Below are positions 9,568 through 18,420 of a stretch of 64,000 nt of DNA, one piece after another (within the stretch, counting starts at the first letter, position 1; every line of letters starts with the position of its first letter). Source of the DNA: an uncultured Eubacteriales bacterium (GTDB lineage: Bacteria; Bacillota; Clostridia; Christensenellales; Borkfalkiaceae); assembly GCA_900543915.1 (NCBI GenBank), contig UQTB01000004.1:48799-112798 (forward strand), given 5' to 3'. Both the position numbers and the translations under genes were made by a program. The notes beneath the pieces were generated by a model, which worked only from the letters and a program-made list of their open reading frames with translations, made no database searches and had not been told where the DNA came from.

Positions 9568-10910
9568 CCAATCTTACCGCCTTATATCCCGACCTCATGG
9601 AAGTGGTCAATCTCTTCGAGGGCGGCGCGGAACTGAATATCTCACATGTGTTTGAACAGAAAGACGGGGCGTACGCGCATGCCGTCGCGGTGGAGGGCGT
9701 TCCCTTCTCCTTTTCCTACCCGCGGCCGGATAATCCGTCCGAGCGGGAGGAGAAGCGGCTGCTGAAGCGGAGCGCGAAACTGGCGGTCTACCGCGCGCTG
9801 TCCTCTTATACGGGCAAGCGCATGCCGTGGGGCTCGCTCACGGGCATCCGCCCCACCAAGCTCGCCTATCAGCAGGGAGCGGATTTCGAGCGGTTTTTTC
9901 GGGAGGAAATGCTGGTGTCTCCCGAAAAAACCGCGCTGATTGCGCAGATATTGGACGCGCAGCGGGGGATTTACGAGAAGAACGACGATAACGGGGACCT
10001 GTTCGTCGGCATTCCGTTCTGTCCCTCGCGCTGCGCGTACTGTTCTTTCGTCTCCGGCGATATCCGCAAAAACGCCGCGCTCGTCGAGCCGTATGTGGAA
10101 GCGCTTGTGCGGGAGATCGCCGCTTCCAAGCCCCTCGTGAAGAAGCTGAGAAGCGTCTACATCGGGGGCGGAACGCCCGTCGCGCTTCCCTTCCCCCTCC
10201 TGAGGAAGGTGCTGGACGCCGTCGGGCCGCAGAGCGCTGAATATACGGTGGAGGCGGGTCGGCCGGATGCGATCAGCCGGGAAAATCTGGCGCTTTTAAG
10301 AGATTACGGCGTCACGCGGATCTGTCTCAACCCGCAGACCTTTCAGGACAGGACGCTCCGTTTGATCGGCAGAAACCACACCGTCAGAGACATCTACGAC
10401 CGCTATCCGCTTACAAAGGGATTCTCGGTCAACATGGACCTCATCGCGGGGCTTCCCGGCGAGCGCTTTGCGGATTTTAAGGACAGTATCGACCGCTGTA
10501 TCGAGCTGGATCCGGACAACGTCACCGTGCATACGCTCTGTCTGAAGAGAGGCGCCGCGCTGAAAGAGGAGACCGATCGCCTCCCTGCGGGAGAGGTCGC
10601 GGAAATGGTGGAGTACGCGCATGCCGCGCTCGCGGAAAGGGGATACCGGCCGTACTATCTGTACCGCCAGAAGTACATGGCGGGCAACCTCGAGAACACG
10701 GGTTACGCGAAGCCGGGAACGGCGTGCGTGTATAACGTCGATATCATGGAGGAGATCGCGCAGAACGTCGCCTGCGGCGCGAACGCGGTGTCCAAGGCGG
10801 TGTTCGGCGGGGGGGAGCGCATCGAGCGGTACGGCTCTCCCAAGGACATTCCCTCCTATCTTGCGAAACTGGACCGGATTATAGAGGAAAAACGCAAACT
10901 TTTCTGCTAA
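9561..10910 (+). CDS. hemZ: oxygen-independent coproporphyrinogen dehydrogenase-like HemZ
   Basis: Radical SAM enzyme of the HemN/HemW/HemZ group. The N-terminal about 150 residues precede the radical SAM core, as in Bacillus HemZ. The cluster motif CPSRCAYCSF (C-x3-C-x2-C) is at about residues 154-163, then a GGGTP motif near 200 and DLIAGLPGE near 295. The start is probably the TTG at 9561, overlapping the upstream stop, with GGGAGA about 10 bases before it; an ATG at 9597 would be shorter. Whether it makes haem precursors or has another radical SAM role cannot be read from sequence, since no other haem genes are present. Confidence 0.82.
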   Translation: MLTNLTALYPDLMEVVNLFEGGAELNISHVFEQKDGAYAHAVAVEGVPFSFSYPRPDNPSEREEKRLLKRSAKLAVYRALSSYTGKRMPWGSLTGIRPTKLAYQQGADFERFFREEMLVSPEKTALIAQILDAQRGIYEKNDDNGDLFVGIPFCPSRCAYCSFVSGDIRKNAALVEPYVEALVREIAASKPLVKKLRSVYIGGGTPVALPFPLLRKVLDAVGPQSAEYTVEAGRPDAISRENLALLRDYGVTRICLNPQTFQDRTLRLIGRNHTVRDIYDRYPLTKGFSVNMDLIAGLPGERFADFKDSIDRCIELDPDNVTVHTLCLKRGAALKEETDRLPAGEVAEMVEYAHAALAERGYRPYYLYRQKYMAGNLENTGYAKPGTACVYNVDIMEEIAQNVACGANAVSKAVFGGGERIERYGSPKDIPSYLAKLDRIIEEKRKLFC

Positions 10911-10916
10911 AAACAG

Positions 10917-10945
10917 TTTACAAAAACGGAAAAGTTTGGTATACT
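10917..10945 (+). promoter_or_regulatory. sigma-A-type promoter for rpsO
   Basis: TTTACA at 10917-10922 and TATACT at 10940-10945 with a 17-base spacer, leaving a leader of about 95 bases before rpsO. Confidence 0.7.
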
Positions 10946-11046
10946 GATAATGCTTTGATTTTACCCGTCGCAAGGGCTTGCGGGAACTCCGTCGCAGCGC
11001 TTTGCCCCGGGCGTATTATTCCATAACAGAAGGAGGTAAAACAATT

Positions 11047-11310
11047 ATGGACAAGCAGAGAAAAGCGGAAATTATCGCTAAATACGGCAGAAAAGAGGGA
11101 GACACGGGTTCTCCCGAAGTGCAGATCGCGCTTTTGACCGAGCGCATCAATCATCTCAACGAGCATCTGAAAATCAACAAGAAAGACAACCATTCCCGGC
11201 GCGGCCTTCTGAAAATGGTCGGTGCCCGTCGCGGTCTCCTGGATTACCTGAAGAAGACCGACCTCGAGGGTTACAGAAAGCTCATTGCTGATTTGGAACT
11301 GAGAAAATAA
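11047..11310 (+). CDS. rpsO: 30S ribosomal protein S15
   Basis: 87-residue S15, which binds the central domain of 16S rRNA early in 30S assembly. The whole protein is recognisable, including the DTGSPEVQIALLTERI and H-L-KKDNHSRRGL stretches. ATG at 11047 with GAAGGAGG upstream; the open frame extends further 5' but without family similarity. Next to pnp as in most bacteria. Confidence 0.97.
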   Translation: MDKQRKAEIIAKYGRKEGDTGSPEVQIALLTERINHLNEHLKINKKDNHSRRGLLKMVGARRGLLDYLKKTDLEGYRKLIADLELRK

Positions 11311-11318
11311 GAGAAAAA

Positions 11319-11349
11319 GGGCGGCAGTTTTTTTGTCGCCCCTTTTTTT
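11319..11349 (+). terminator. intrinsic terminator between rpsO and pnp
   Basis: Stem GGGCGGCA / TGTCGCCC (one G-T pair) with a T-rich 7-base loop and a run of seven T. Confidence 0.7.
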
Positions 11350-11366
11350 CGTGAAAGCGGTAATCA

Positions 11367-11385
11367 TTGCGCGGAAAATGCGCAA
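11367..11385 (+). promoter_or_regulatory. pnp: hairpin in the pnp leader
   Basis: TTGCGC and GCGCAA form a 6-bp stem with a 7-base loop, 33 bases upstream of the pnp start. In E. coli a leader hairpin processed by RNase III underlies PNPase autoregulation; that this one acts likewise is inference. Confidence 0.35.
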
Positions 11386-11418
11386 AATTCAAATAAATCA
11401 GAGTCAGGAGAAGGAATT

Positions 11419-13515
11419 ATGACAGACACGTACAGAGAGTTTAAAACCACCGTCGGCGGACGGGAGGTCACGGTGGAGACGGGCAAATACGCGGAACAGA
11501 CCAACGGGTCCTGCGTCATTCGCTGCGGAGAGACCGTGGTCATGGTCAACGTCGTGATGGCGGAAAAGCCGCGCGACGGAATGGATTATTTCCCCTTGGG
11601 CGTAGACTTCGAGGAGAAGATGTATTCGGTGGGCAAGATCCCCGGCAGCTTTAAGAGACGGGAGGGCAGAGCGAGCGACAAGGGCATTCTGACCGCGCGC
11701 CTCATCGACCGCCCGCTCCGCCCGCTGTTCCCGAAGGGACTGTTCAACGACGTCAGCGTGGTCGCCACCGCGCTCTCCGTCGATCCGGATATCGCGCCCG
11801 AACCGCTGGCGATGCTGGGCTCTTCCATCGCGCTGTCCATTTCGGACATTCCCTTTGCGGGGCCGACCGGCAGCGTGGTCGTGGGAATCGTGGACGGCGA
11901 ATACGTCATCAACCCCACGCTCGCGGAGAAAGAAAAGAGCACGCTCGCGCTGAATCTCTCCGGCACCAAGGACGCGATCATGATGGTCGAGGCTGGCGCC
12001 AAGGAGATTTCGGACGACGACATGGTGGGCGCCATCCTGTTCGGGCATGAGGAGATCAAAAAGCAGTGCGCTTTCCAGGAGGAGATCGTAAAGGCGATCG
12101 GCAAAAAGAAGCGGGAGATGGAGCTCTATCACGTCCCCGCGGAAATCGATGAAGCCGTCCGCGCGTTCGCTTCCGAAAAGCTGGACCGCGCGCTCGATAC
12201 CTGCGACCGCGCGACCCGTCAGGAAGGGCAGGACGCGGTGGAAAAGGAGACGCTGGAGCACTTTGCCGAGATCTATCCCGGAAAAGAAAGGGAGATGAAG
12301 GACGCGCTCTATTATCTCACCAAGGAAAAGGTCCGCGCGAAGATTCTCGACAAGGGAATCCGCCCGGACGGAAGAGGCCTCACGGATATCCGCAAGATCT
12401 GGTGCGAACACGGCGTTCTGCCGCGCGTGCACGGATCGGGCGTCTTCACGAGAGGGCAGACGCAGGTTCTCACGACCTGCACGCTCGGCATGATCAGCGA
12501 ACAGCAGAAGCTGGAGGGCTTGGACGACGAGACTGCCAAGCGCTATATGCATCAGTATAACATGCCCGGATACGCTTCGGGCGAGGCGAAGCCCCTCCGC
12601 AGCCCGGGCAGGCGCGAGATCGGGCACGGCGCGCTCGCGGAGCGCGCGCTCGAACCCGTGATTCCCTCCGAGGAGGAGTTCCCGTACGCCATCCGCATGG
12701 TGTCCGAAGTGCTCTCTTCCAACGGTTCCACCTCTCAGGGCAGCGTCTGCGGCTCCACGCTCGCGCTGATGGACGCCGGCGTTCCCATCAAGGCGCCTGT
12801 CGCCGGAATCGCGATGGGGCTCATCAAGGATCCCGAGACGGGAAAAGTCGCCATCCTGACGGATATTCAGGGGCTGGAAGATTTCCTCGGCGATATGGAC
12901 TTCAAGGTCGCGGGGACGGAAAAGGGCATCACCGCCATTCAGATGGACATCAAGATCAAGGGCATCGACGAGGCGATTCTGCGCCAGGCGATCGCGCAGG
13001 CGAACGTGGGCAGAAAGCACATTCTGGGCAAGATGCTGGAGTGCATCCCCGAAGTGAAGCCCGAACTCTCCAAATATGCGCCGCGGATTATCTCCTTCCA
13101 GATCGATCCCTCCAAGATCGGCGACGTCGTGGGCAAACAGGGCAAGGTCATCAACAAGATCATCGAGGAGACGGGCGTCAAGATCGACATCGAGGACGAC
13201 GGCACCGTCTGCATCGCCGCGACGGGCAACGACGGGCAGCTGGAACGCGCGAAGGCGATCGTCCTCTCCATCGCGAAGGATCCCGAAGTGGGCGATATGT
13301 TCATCGCGGAAGTGGTCAGAATTCTCCCGAAAGTGGGCGCGTTCTGCGAGCTCGCGCCGGGGAAGGACGGCTTGATCCACATCTCGAGAATGAGCGAAAA
13401 GCGGATCGAATCCGTGGAGGAAGTGCTCCACATCGGCGACATGGTGAAAGTGGAAATCATCAAGATCGGCGAAAAGGGAATCGACCTGAAGCTCCTCGAA
13501 AAGATGGAAGGCTGA
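11419..13515 (+). CDS. pnp: polyribonucleotide nucleotidyltransferase (PNPase)
   Basis: 3'-5' phosphorolytic exoribonuclease of RNA decay. 698 residues: two RNase PH-like domains (about 10-230 and 310-540) with an alpha-helical linker, a KH domain (about 550-612, IGKQG-type loop as VGKQGKVI) and a C-terminal S1 domain (about 618-692, with GAFCELAPGKDGLIHIS). The length is typical. ATG at 11419 has AGGAGAAGG just upstream. It follows rpsO and precedes ylxY, as in Bacillus. Confidence 0.97.
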   Translation: MTDTYREFKTTVGGREVTVETGKYAEQTNGSCVIRCGETVVMVNVVMAEKPRDGMDYFPLGVDFEEKMYSVGKIPGSFKRREGRASDKGILTARLIDRPLRPLFPKGLFNDVSVVATALSVDPDIAPEPLAMLGSSIALSISDIPFAGPTGSVVVGIVDGEYVINPTLAEKEKSTLALNLSGTKDAIMMVEAGAKEISDDDMVGAILFGHEEIKKQCAFQEEIVKAIGKKKREMELYHVPAEIDEAVRAFASEKLDRALDTCDRATRQEGQDAVEKETLEHFAEIYPGKEREMKDALYYLTKEKVRAKILDKGIRPDGRGLTDIRKIWCEHGVLPRVHGSGVFTRGQTQVLTTCTLGMISEQQKLEGLDDETAKRYMHQYNMPGYASGEAKPLRSPGRREIGHGALAERALEPVIPSEEEFPYAIRMVSEVLSSNGSTSQGSVCGSTLALMDAGVPIKAPVAGIAMGLIKDPETGKVAILTDIQGLEDFLGDMDFKVAGTEKGITAIQMDIKIKGIDEAILRQAIAQANVGRKHILGKMLECIPEVKPELSKYAPRIISFQIDPSKIGDVVGKQGKVINKIIEETGVKIDIEDDGTVCIAATGNDGQLERAKAIVLSIAKDPEVGDMFIAEVVRILPKVGAFCELAPGKDGLIHISRMSEKRIESVEEVLHIGDMVKVEIIKIGEKGIDLKLLEKMEG

Positions 13516-13525
13516 CGGAGATTAC

Positions 13526-13551
13526 GGGGGTTCTGCGAACCCCCTTTTTTT
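13526..13551 (+). terminator. intrinsic terminator after pnp
   Basis: Perfect 8-bp stem GGGGGTTC / GAACCCCC with a 3-base loop followed by seven T. Confidence 0.85.
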
Positions 13552-13633
13552 GTCCGAAGGCGCGCTGTTTCCGCACCGCCGCCTTCTAACTTTTTCCCCT
13601 GCGTCATATATTGTACGTATAGGGGAAGGAAAA

Positions 13634-14350
13634 TTGAAAAAACTAACGGTATCCAAAACAGCGCTGATCAACGTCCTTTTGATCGCCGTTCTGCTGTTCG
13701 TCTTCGCGGTGAGCTTCTTCCCGGAGCGCATCGCACCCATTTCGGGAAACGGGAAAATTTCCGCCGTCTACCGGGGAAATCCCAACAAGGCGGAAGTTTC
13801 GCTGATGTTCAACGTCTATCAGGGCTCCGAATACGTGGAGGCAATCCTGGACACGCTGTCCGAGCGCGGAGCGAAGGCGACTTTCTTTGTCGGCGGCAGC
13901 TGGGCAGACGACAACAAAGACCTCCTCTGCCGCATCGTCGGCGAGGGGCACGAGCTCGCCAATCACGGTTATTTTCACCGCGACCACGCCAAGCTGGATT
14001 ACGAGCGGAACAAGGAGGAGATCGTCACGACCGAGCGCGTCGCGGAGGCGCTTTGCGGCGTAAAGACCGCGCTCTTCGCCCCGCCGTCCGGCAGTTTTTC
14101 GGATACCGCGCTGGAAGTCTGCGCAGATCTCGGATACCGGCTGATCATGTGGTCAAAGGACACCATCGACTGGCGGGATCAGGACGGGGATAAAATTTAC
14201 AGGCGCGCGACGGAGAACCTCGCGAACGGGGATCTCGTGCTGATGCACCCCACAAAGGAGACGGCGAATACGCTGCCCGCCGTTTTGGATTACTACGCGT
14301 CGGTCGGCTTTACGGCCGTCACCGTTTCGCGGAATTTAGAGGAAACCTGA
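13634..14350 (+). CDS. ylxY: YlxY-type polysaccharide deacetylase-like membrane protein
   Basis: 238-residue protein with an N-terminal membrane segment (about residues 10-28) and an extracytoplasmic NodB-homology domain (about 52-235). Visible motifs: FNVYQG at 59-64 in the position of the usual TFDDG, NHGYFHRDH at 110-118 (metal-binding His region), APPSGSF at 149-155 and LMHP at 203-206. The paired Asp of motif 1 is absent, so deacetylase activity is doubtful; Bacillus YlxY relatives also vary here. TTG start at 13634 with AGGGGAAGG upstream. Its position between pnp and an M16 peptidase matches Bacillus ylxY, supporting the assignment. It ends one base before the next gene. Confidence 0.82.
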   Translation: MKKLTVSKTALINVLLIAVLLFVFAVSFFPERIAPISGNGKISAVYRGNPNKAEVSLMFNVYQGSEYVEAILDTLSERGAKATFFVGGSWADDNKDLLCRIVGEGHELANHGYFHRDHAKLDYERNKEEIVTTERVAEALCGVKTALFAPPSGSFSDTALEVCADLGYRLIMWSKDTIDWRDQDGDKIYRRATENLANGDLVLMHPTKETANTLPAVLDYYASVGFTAVTVSRNLEET

Positions 14351-14351
14351 T

Positions 14352-15596
14352 ATGCATTACGTAAAGGAATACGAAAACGGATTTCGGCTGATCGTCAAAA
14401 AAATAGACGGTCTTTTATCCGTCTCGGCGGGGATACTCGTGGGGGCGGGCAGCGCGAACGAGAGCGCGGGGGAAAACGGAATTTCTCACTTTCTCGAACA
14501 CATGATGTTCAAGGGGACGGAAAAACGCACGGCGTTTGAAATTTCCGATTCCATCGACCGCATCGGCGCGCAGATCAACGCCTTCACGGCGAAAGAACTC
14601 ACCTGCTACTATGTGAAGTCCACCGCGGAGCACTTCGGAGAAGCCGCAGAAATTCTGGCGGACCTCTTTTTCTGCTCGCAGTATGCGGAAGAAGAGGCGG
14701 AAAAGGAAAAGGGCGTAGTGCTGGAAGAGATCAACATGGAGGAGGATTCCCCCGAAGATCTCTGCCTCGATCTCCTTTCCGAAGCGTATTTCGGGAAACG
14801 GGGATACGGCAGGACGATTCTGGGAAAAAAGGAAAACGTAAAGCGTTTCACGCGGGAGGACCTGTTCGATTACGTCGCCCGCTATTACACGCCGGACAAC
14901 GTCGTCTTATCCGTGGCGGGAAACGTCTCTTTTGAAGAGGCGGAGGCGATCGCGGAGCAATATTTTCTCCCCGCCTTTCAGGGAAGAAAAAACCGCCCGC
15001 ACAGTATGAAAGAGCCCTCTTTTGCCGGGGGGCATCTCTTCCGGAGCAAGAAAATCGAGCAGGCGCACGTGGCGCTCTGCGTGCAGGGCGTAGCGCTCGG
15101 CAGCCCGGAGATCAACGCGGTGAATCTCGCGAACGTAGTGTTCGGAGGCGGCATGTCCTCCCGCCTGTTCCAGCGGATCCGCGAGGAAATGGGGCTGGCG
15201 TATTCCGTCTATTCGTACGTTTCGCAGTACAGAAACTGCGGCGTGCTGGAGGTTTACGCGGGGGTCAATCCGGACAAGCGGGACACCGCCGTCGCGGCGA
15301 TCGTCAGGGAGGGCGAGCGCTTCTGCAAAGAGGGACTGACGAAGGAGGAATTTTTGCGCGGGAAGGAGCAGATCAAGTCCGCTTTCGTCTACGGGCAGGA
15401 GAGCGCCGCTTCGCAGATGCTGCTGTACGGCAAGAGCCTGCTGTTTCTGAACGAGGCGTTCGACCTTGACAGAAAAATGGCGGAGATCAACGCGGTCACC
15501 GAAGAAGACGTGCGCGGCGTCATCTGCCGTTACTTCGACTTTACGAAGGCGGCAACCGCCACGGTCGGGCGCGCAAAATCGCCTCTTTCCCTGTAA
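14352..15596 (+). CDS. M16 family zinc peptidase (MlpA/YmxG-like)
   Basis: Insulinase-type metallopeptidase of 414 residues. The inverted zinc motif HFLEH (HxxEH) is followed about 75 residues later by the EEINMEE glutamate ligand. The C-terminal half carries the second inactive M16 domain with the R-Y-type region (GGGMSSRLFQRIREEMGLAYS). Cytoplasmic, no signal peptide. It follows ylxY by one base; Bacillus has the same order (rpsO-pnp-ylxY-mlpA). The physiological substrate is unknown. Confidence 0.9.
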   Translation: MHYVKEYENGFRLIVKKIDGLLSVSAGILVGAGSANESAGENGISHFLEHMMFKGTEKRTAFEISDSIDRIGAQINAFTAKELTCYYVKSTAEHFGEAAEILADLFFCSQYAEEEAEKEKGVVLEEINMEEDSPEDLCLDLLSEAYFGKRGYGRTILGKKENVKRFTREDLFDYVARYYTPDNVVLSVAGNVSFEEAEAIAEQYFLPAFQGRKNRPHSMKEPSFAGGHLFRSKKIEQAHVALCVQGVALGSPEINAVNLANVVFGGGMSSRLFQRIREEMGLAYSVYSYVSQYRNCGVLEVYAGVNPDKRDTAVAAIVREGERFCKEGLTKEEFLRGKEQIKSAFVYGQESAASQMLLYGKSLLFLNEAFDLDRKMAEINAVTEEDVRGVICRYFDFTKAATATVGRAKSPLSL

Positions 15597-15624
15597 TCGG
15601 GATAAAATATGATAAAAACGCTTG

Positions 15625-15653
15625 AAGGCGCGCCGGTACGGCGCGCCTTTTTT
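15625..15653 (+). terminator. intrinsic terminator after the M16 peptidase gene
   Basis: Perfect 10-bp stem AAGGCGCGCC / GGCGCGCCTT with a 5-base loop followed by T residues. Confidence 0.85.
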
Positions 15654-15722
15654 CGGCGTACAAAGCGGCGCGGTTTCCGAAATCCCCGCATGAAGGCTTG
15701 CTTGTCCTCATATAAATAGAAT

Positions 15723-16721
15723 ATGAAATTTTTGAAAATCGCGTGCGTCGCGCTGGCTCTGGCGGCGGCGGTCTATTCGGTCGCCGTCGCCTTTCCCGCG
15801 CTGGGGCGTTCCGAGCGGCAGGAAACGCCCGCTTACGAGGGGATCCTGACGCTTTGGCATACCGATTCCTTCGAGGGGGGCGTCGGCGCGCGCAGCCAAT
15901 TTTTATTGCGCCGCGCGGCGGAGTTTGAAAAGAAGCATCCCGGCGTTCTGATTTCCGTTCAGACCTATACGGCGGAGGGACTTGCGGAAAAGCTGAAGGC
16001 GGGGGAAACGCCCGATCTCGTCTCGTACGGGCTGGGGACGGAGCTGTCCGGCGCGGTGGAGCTCACCGCCGATTATGCGTTTTCGGCGGGGGAATACGAC
16101 GGTCAGTTCGCGCTGCCGTGGTGCATGGGCGGATACGTGCTCATCGCCAATCCATCCGCTTCGGAGATCCCGGAGCCGCCCTATCGCTTCGACTCCCTTC
16201 TCGTCTCCAAAAATCCGTACGGCCAGCCGCTCGCCGCGCTCGCCCTGGAGGGATACACGGCCGGTCAGCTGCAGGTGCTCGATCCCATGGACGCATACGT
16301 CTCGTTCGTCGGCGGCAAAATTCCCTATTTCCTCGGCACGCAGCGGGATCTCCATCGCCTGGAGCGGCGGAATTTTGAGGTGCTGACCCGGCCGCTGACG
16401 CAGTACGACGATCTCTATCAATGTATTTCCGTGCTCTCGGAGACGCCCGCGCGCGCCTATTATGCGCAGGCGTTTGTGGCGTTCCTGCTGAGCGAACCGT
16501 CTCAGAAAAAGCTGGAAGAGATCGGCATGTGGTCGGCATACTGGCCGGTTCCGTCCGAAAACGCGCACGTTTCGGCACTCGCCGCGGCGGCAGGAGGGCG
16601 TTCCCTGTCTTTGCTCACCGATCGGCTGAGACTGGATGAATTCTATGCGCTTTCCGTATCTGCCGCGCAGGGCGACGAAGCCGCGCTGAAAAATTTGAAA
16701 AACTTTACGGGTTTGACTTGA
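15723..16721 (+). CDS. solute-binding-protein-like membrane-anchored protein
   Basis: 332 residues with an N-terminal hydrophobic segment (about 4-25) and a region resembling family 1 extracellular solute-binding proteins: LTLWHTDSF near residue 43, then an AAEFEKKHPG stretch and an ETPDLVSYG motif near 95. It lacks a lipobox cysteine, so it would be anchored by the uncleaved segment or secreted. No permease or ATPase genes adjoin, so it is an orphan. The ATG at 15723 has no clear Shine-Dalgarno, and an in-frame stop lies six bases upstream, so there is no longer form. Function is inferred only from weak family resemblance. Confidence 0.55.
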   Translation: MKFLKIACVALALAAAVYSVAVAFPALGRSERQETPAYEGILTLWHTDSFEGGVGARSQFLLRRAAEFEKKHPGVLISVQTYTAEGLAEKLKAGETPDLVSYGLGTELSGAVELTADYAFSAGEYDGQFALPWCMGGYVLIANPSASEIPEPPYRFDSLLVSKNPYGQPLAALALEGYTAGQLQVLDPMDAYVSFVGGKIPYFLGTQRDLHRLERRNFEVLTRPLTQYDDLYQCISVLSETPARAYYAQAFVAFLLSEPSQKKLEEIGMWSAYWPVPSENAHVSALAAAAGGRSLSLLTDRLRLDEFYALSVSAAQGDEAALKNLKNFTGLT

Positions 16722-16741
16722 TAAAAGGCGAAAAGTATAGT
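16713..16741 (+). promoter_or_regulatory. sigma-A-type promoter for murB
   Basis: TTGACT at 16713-16718 and TATAGT at 16736-16741 with a 17-base spacer. It overlaps the stop of the preceding gene. AAGGAG lies just before the murB start. Confidence 0.75.
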
Positions 16742-16760
16742 AAAATAAAAAGGAGTCCAA

Positions 16761-17651
16761 ATGGCGTTTTCGGAAGAGCTCGCCGCCGTTTACGGCGGCA
16801 GAATTATCACAGAAGAGCCGATGTATAAGCACACGTCCCTCGGTCTGGGGGGAAAGGCGGAGTATTATCTGCGCCCCAAGACGGAGCGGGAGGCGGTAGA
16901 ACTTCTGACGCTTGCGGAAAAGTACGCGCTGCCCGTCATGGCGGTGGGGCGGGGATCCAACCTTCTCGTGGGAGATAAGGGGATCCGCGGCATGGTCTTG
17001 TCCACCGAACGGCTGGACGCATTGCGCGTAAACGGCGAGACCGTCACCGCGTACGCCGGCGTGAAAAATGCGGACCTGATCGAGCAGACGCGCCAGGCCG
17101 GGCTTACCGGACTTGAGTTTCTCGCGGGCATTCCCGGAAGCGTGGGCGGGGGGATCGTCATGAACGCGGGCGCGTTCGGGAAATCGCTTTCGGACGCCGT
17201 TCAGTCGGTGGACGTGATCAGGCGGGGGCGGCGTCTGCGCCTCTCTGCGGAGGCGTGTGCGTTTACCTACCGCGGGAGCGGACTATCGGAGGGGGATTTT
17301 ATCCTGTCCGCGCGCTTCCGTCTGGAGCGGTCTTCGCCCGATCGGGTGGAAGCGCTGATTGCGGGATACCTCGAACAGAGGCGGCGGCTGCAGCCGGCGG
17401 GAAAAACGTGCGGTTCGGTCTTCCGCAATCCGGAAGGGGCGAGCGCCGGCGCGCTGATCGAGCGCGCGGGGCTGAAGGGCGCGCGCGTGGGCGGCGCCTC
17501 CGTCTCCTTAAAGCACGCAAATTTCATCGTGAACGAAGGGACCTGCGCGAAGGACGTGCTCACCCTCATCGGTGCGATCAAGAATAAAATCAAAGAGGAG
17601 TTCGGCGTGACGCTCCGGGAGGAGGTCGTGATCGTCGGCGAATTTGAATGA
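16761..17651 (+). CDS. murB: UDP-N-acetylenolpyruvoylglucosamine reductase
   Basis: FAD-dependent NADPH reductase that makes UDP-N-acetylmuramic acid, the second committed step of peptidoglycan synthesis. 296 residues, type II MurB length. FAD-binding motifs GRGSNLLVGDKG (about 62-73) and AGIPGSVGGG (about 122-131) are clear, with catalytic Ser in CGSVFRNP near 217-224 and the C-terminal REEVVIVG glutamate. ATG at 16761 with AAGGAG spaced six bases. It overlaps the next gene by four bases (ATGA). Confidence 0.95.
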   Translation: MAFSEELAAVYGGRIITEEPMYKHTSLGLGGKAEYYLRPKTEREAVELLTLAEKYALPVMAVGRGSNLLVGDKGIRGMVLSTERLDALRVNGETVTAYAGVKNADLIEQTRQAGLTGLEFLAGIPGSVGGGIVMNAGAFGKSLSDAVQSVDVIRRGRRLRLSAEACAFTYRGSGLSEGDFILSARFRLERSSPDRVEALIAGYLEQRRRLQPAGKTCGSVFRNPEGASAGALIERAGLKGARVGGASVSLKHANFIVNEGTCAKDVLTLIGAIKNKIKEEFGVTLREEVVIVGEFE

Positions 17652-18418
17652 AACTCACTGCAGATTATCATACCCACACCGTGTACAGCCACGGCAAGGG
17701 AACCATCATGGAGAATGCCGTCGCGGCGGCGGCGCAGGATCTCAGGGCGATCGGCATCACCGATCACGGGTTTTCGCATCCCGCTTACGGGGTGAACCCC
17801 GAAAAGCTCCCCGAGATGAAGGCGCTCTGCCGGGAGGCGTCGGAACGGACGGGCGTCACCGTCCTTTTGGGCGTTGAGGCAAATTTCATCTCCACGGACG
17901 GGAAAGTGGATCTTCCAGAGCGGTATTACGATGCGCTCGATCTCTATCTCGCCGGCGTGCACAAGTTCGTGGGGTACGACGGCAGGAGCGTGTTCAACTT
18001 TCTCCTCCCCAATCTCTTCTATGCGGGGCTGAAACTGAAGCCGCCCAAGTCCCTCGTCGCGCGCACGACGCGCGCGTACATCAGGGCGATCGAGAAAAAC
18101 CCGATCGACGTCATCACGCACGTCGGATTCTGTTGTTTCTGCGACCCCGTGGAGGTGGCGAAGTGCGCGCGCGATTACGGCACCTACATCGAGCTGAACG
18201 GGAAGAAGCCGCACTTAAGCGACGAAGAACTGGCGCGGGTAGCGGACACGGGCGTCTCTTTCGTTTTGGATTCGGACGCGCATGCGCCCGGCCGCGTGGG
18301 GGATGTTTCCATCGTATACGAACAGTTAAAGCGCGTTCCGGTGCCCGAAGAGCGCATCGCGAACGTCGGGGGGAGGACGCCCTCGTTCCGATTTGCCGAA
18401 TATAAAAAGAGGAGATAG
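17648..18418 (+). CDS. PHP-domain phosphoesterase (YcdX/HisK-like)
   Basis: 256-residue metal-dependent phosphoesterase. PHP motifs are complete: DYHTHT at the N-terminus, GITDHG near 37-42, GVEANFI near 76-82, a mid-protein H-V-GF histidine and DSDAHAPG near 208-215. Relatives act on histidinol phosphate or other small phosphoesters; no his genes are nearby, so the substrate is open. It overlaps murB and sits two bases upstream of whiA. Confidence 0.87.
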   Translation: MKLTADYHTHTVYSHGKGTIMENAVAAAAQDLRAIGITDHGFSHPAYGVNPEKLPEMKALCREASERTGVTVLLGVEANFISTDGKVDLPERYYDALDLYLAGVHKFVGYDGRSVFNFLLPNLFYAGLKLKPPKSLVARTTRAYIRAIEKNPIDVITHVGFCCFCDPVEVAKCARDYGTYIELNGKKPHLSDEELARVADTGVSFVLDSDAHAPGRVGDVSIVYEQLKRVPVPEERIANVGGRTPSFRFAEYKKRR

Positions 18419-18420
18419 CG

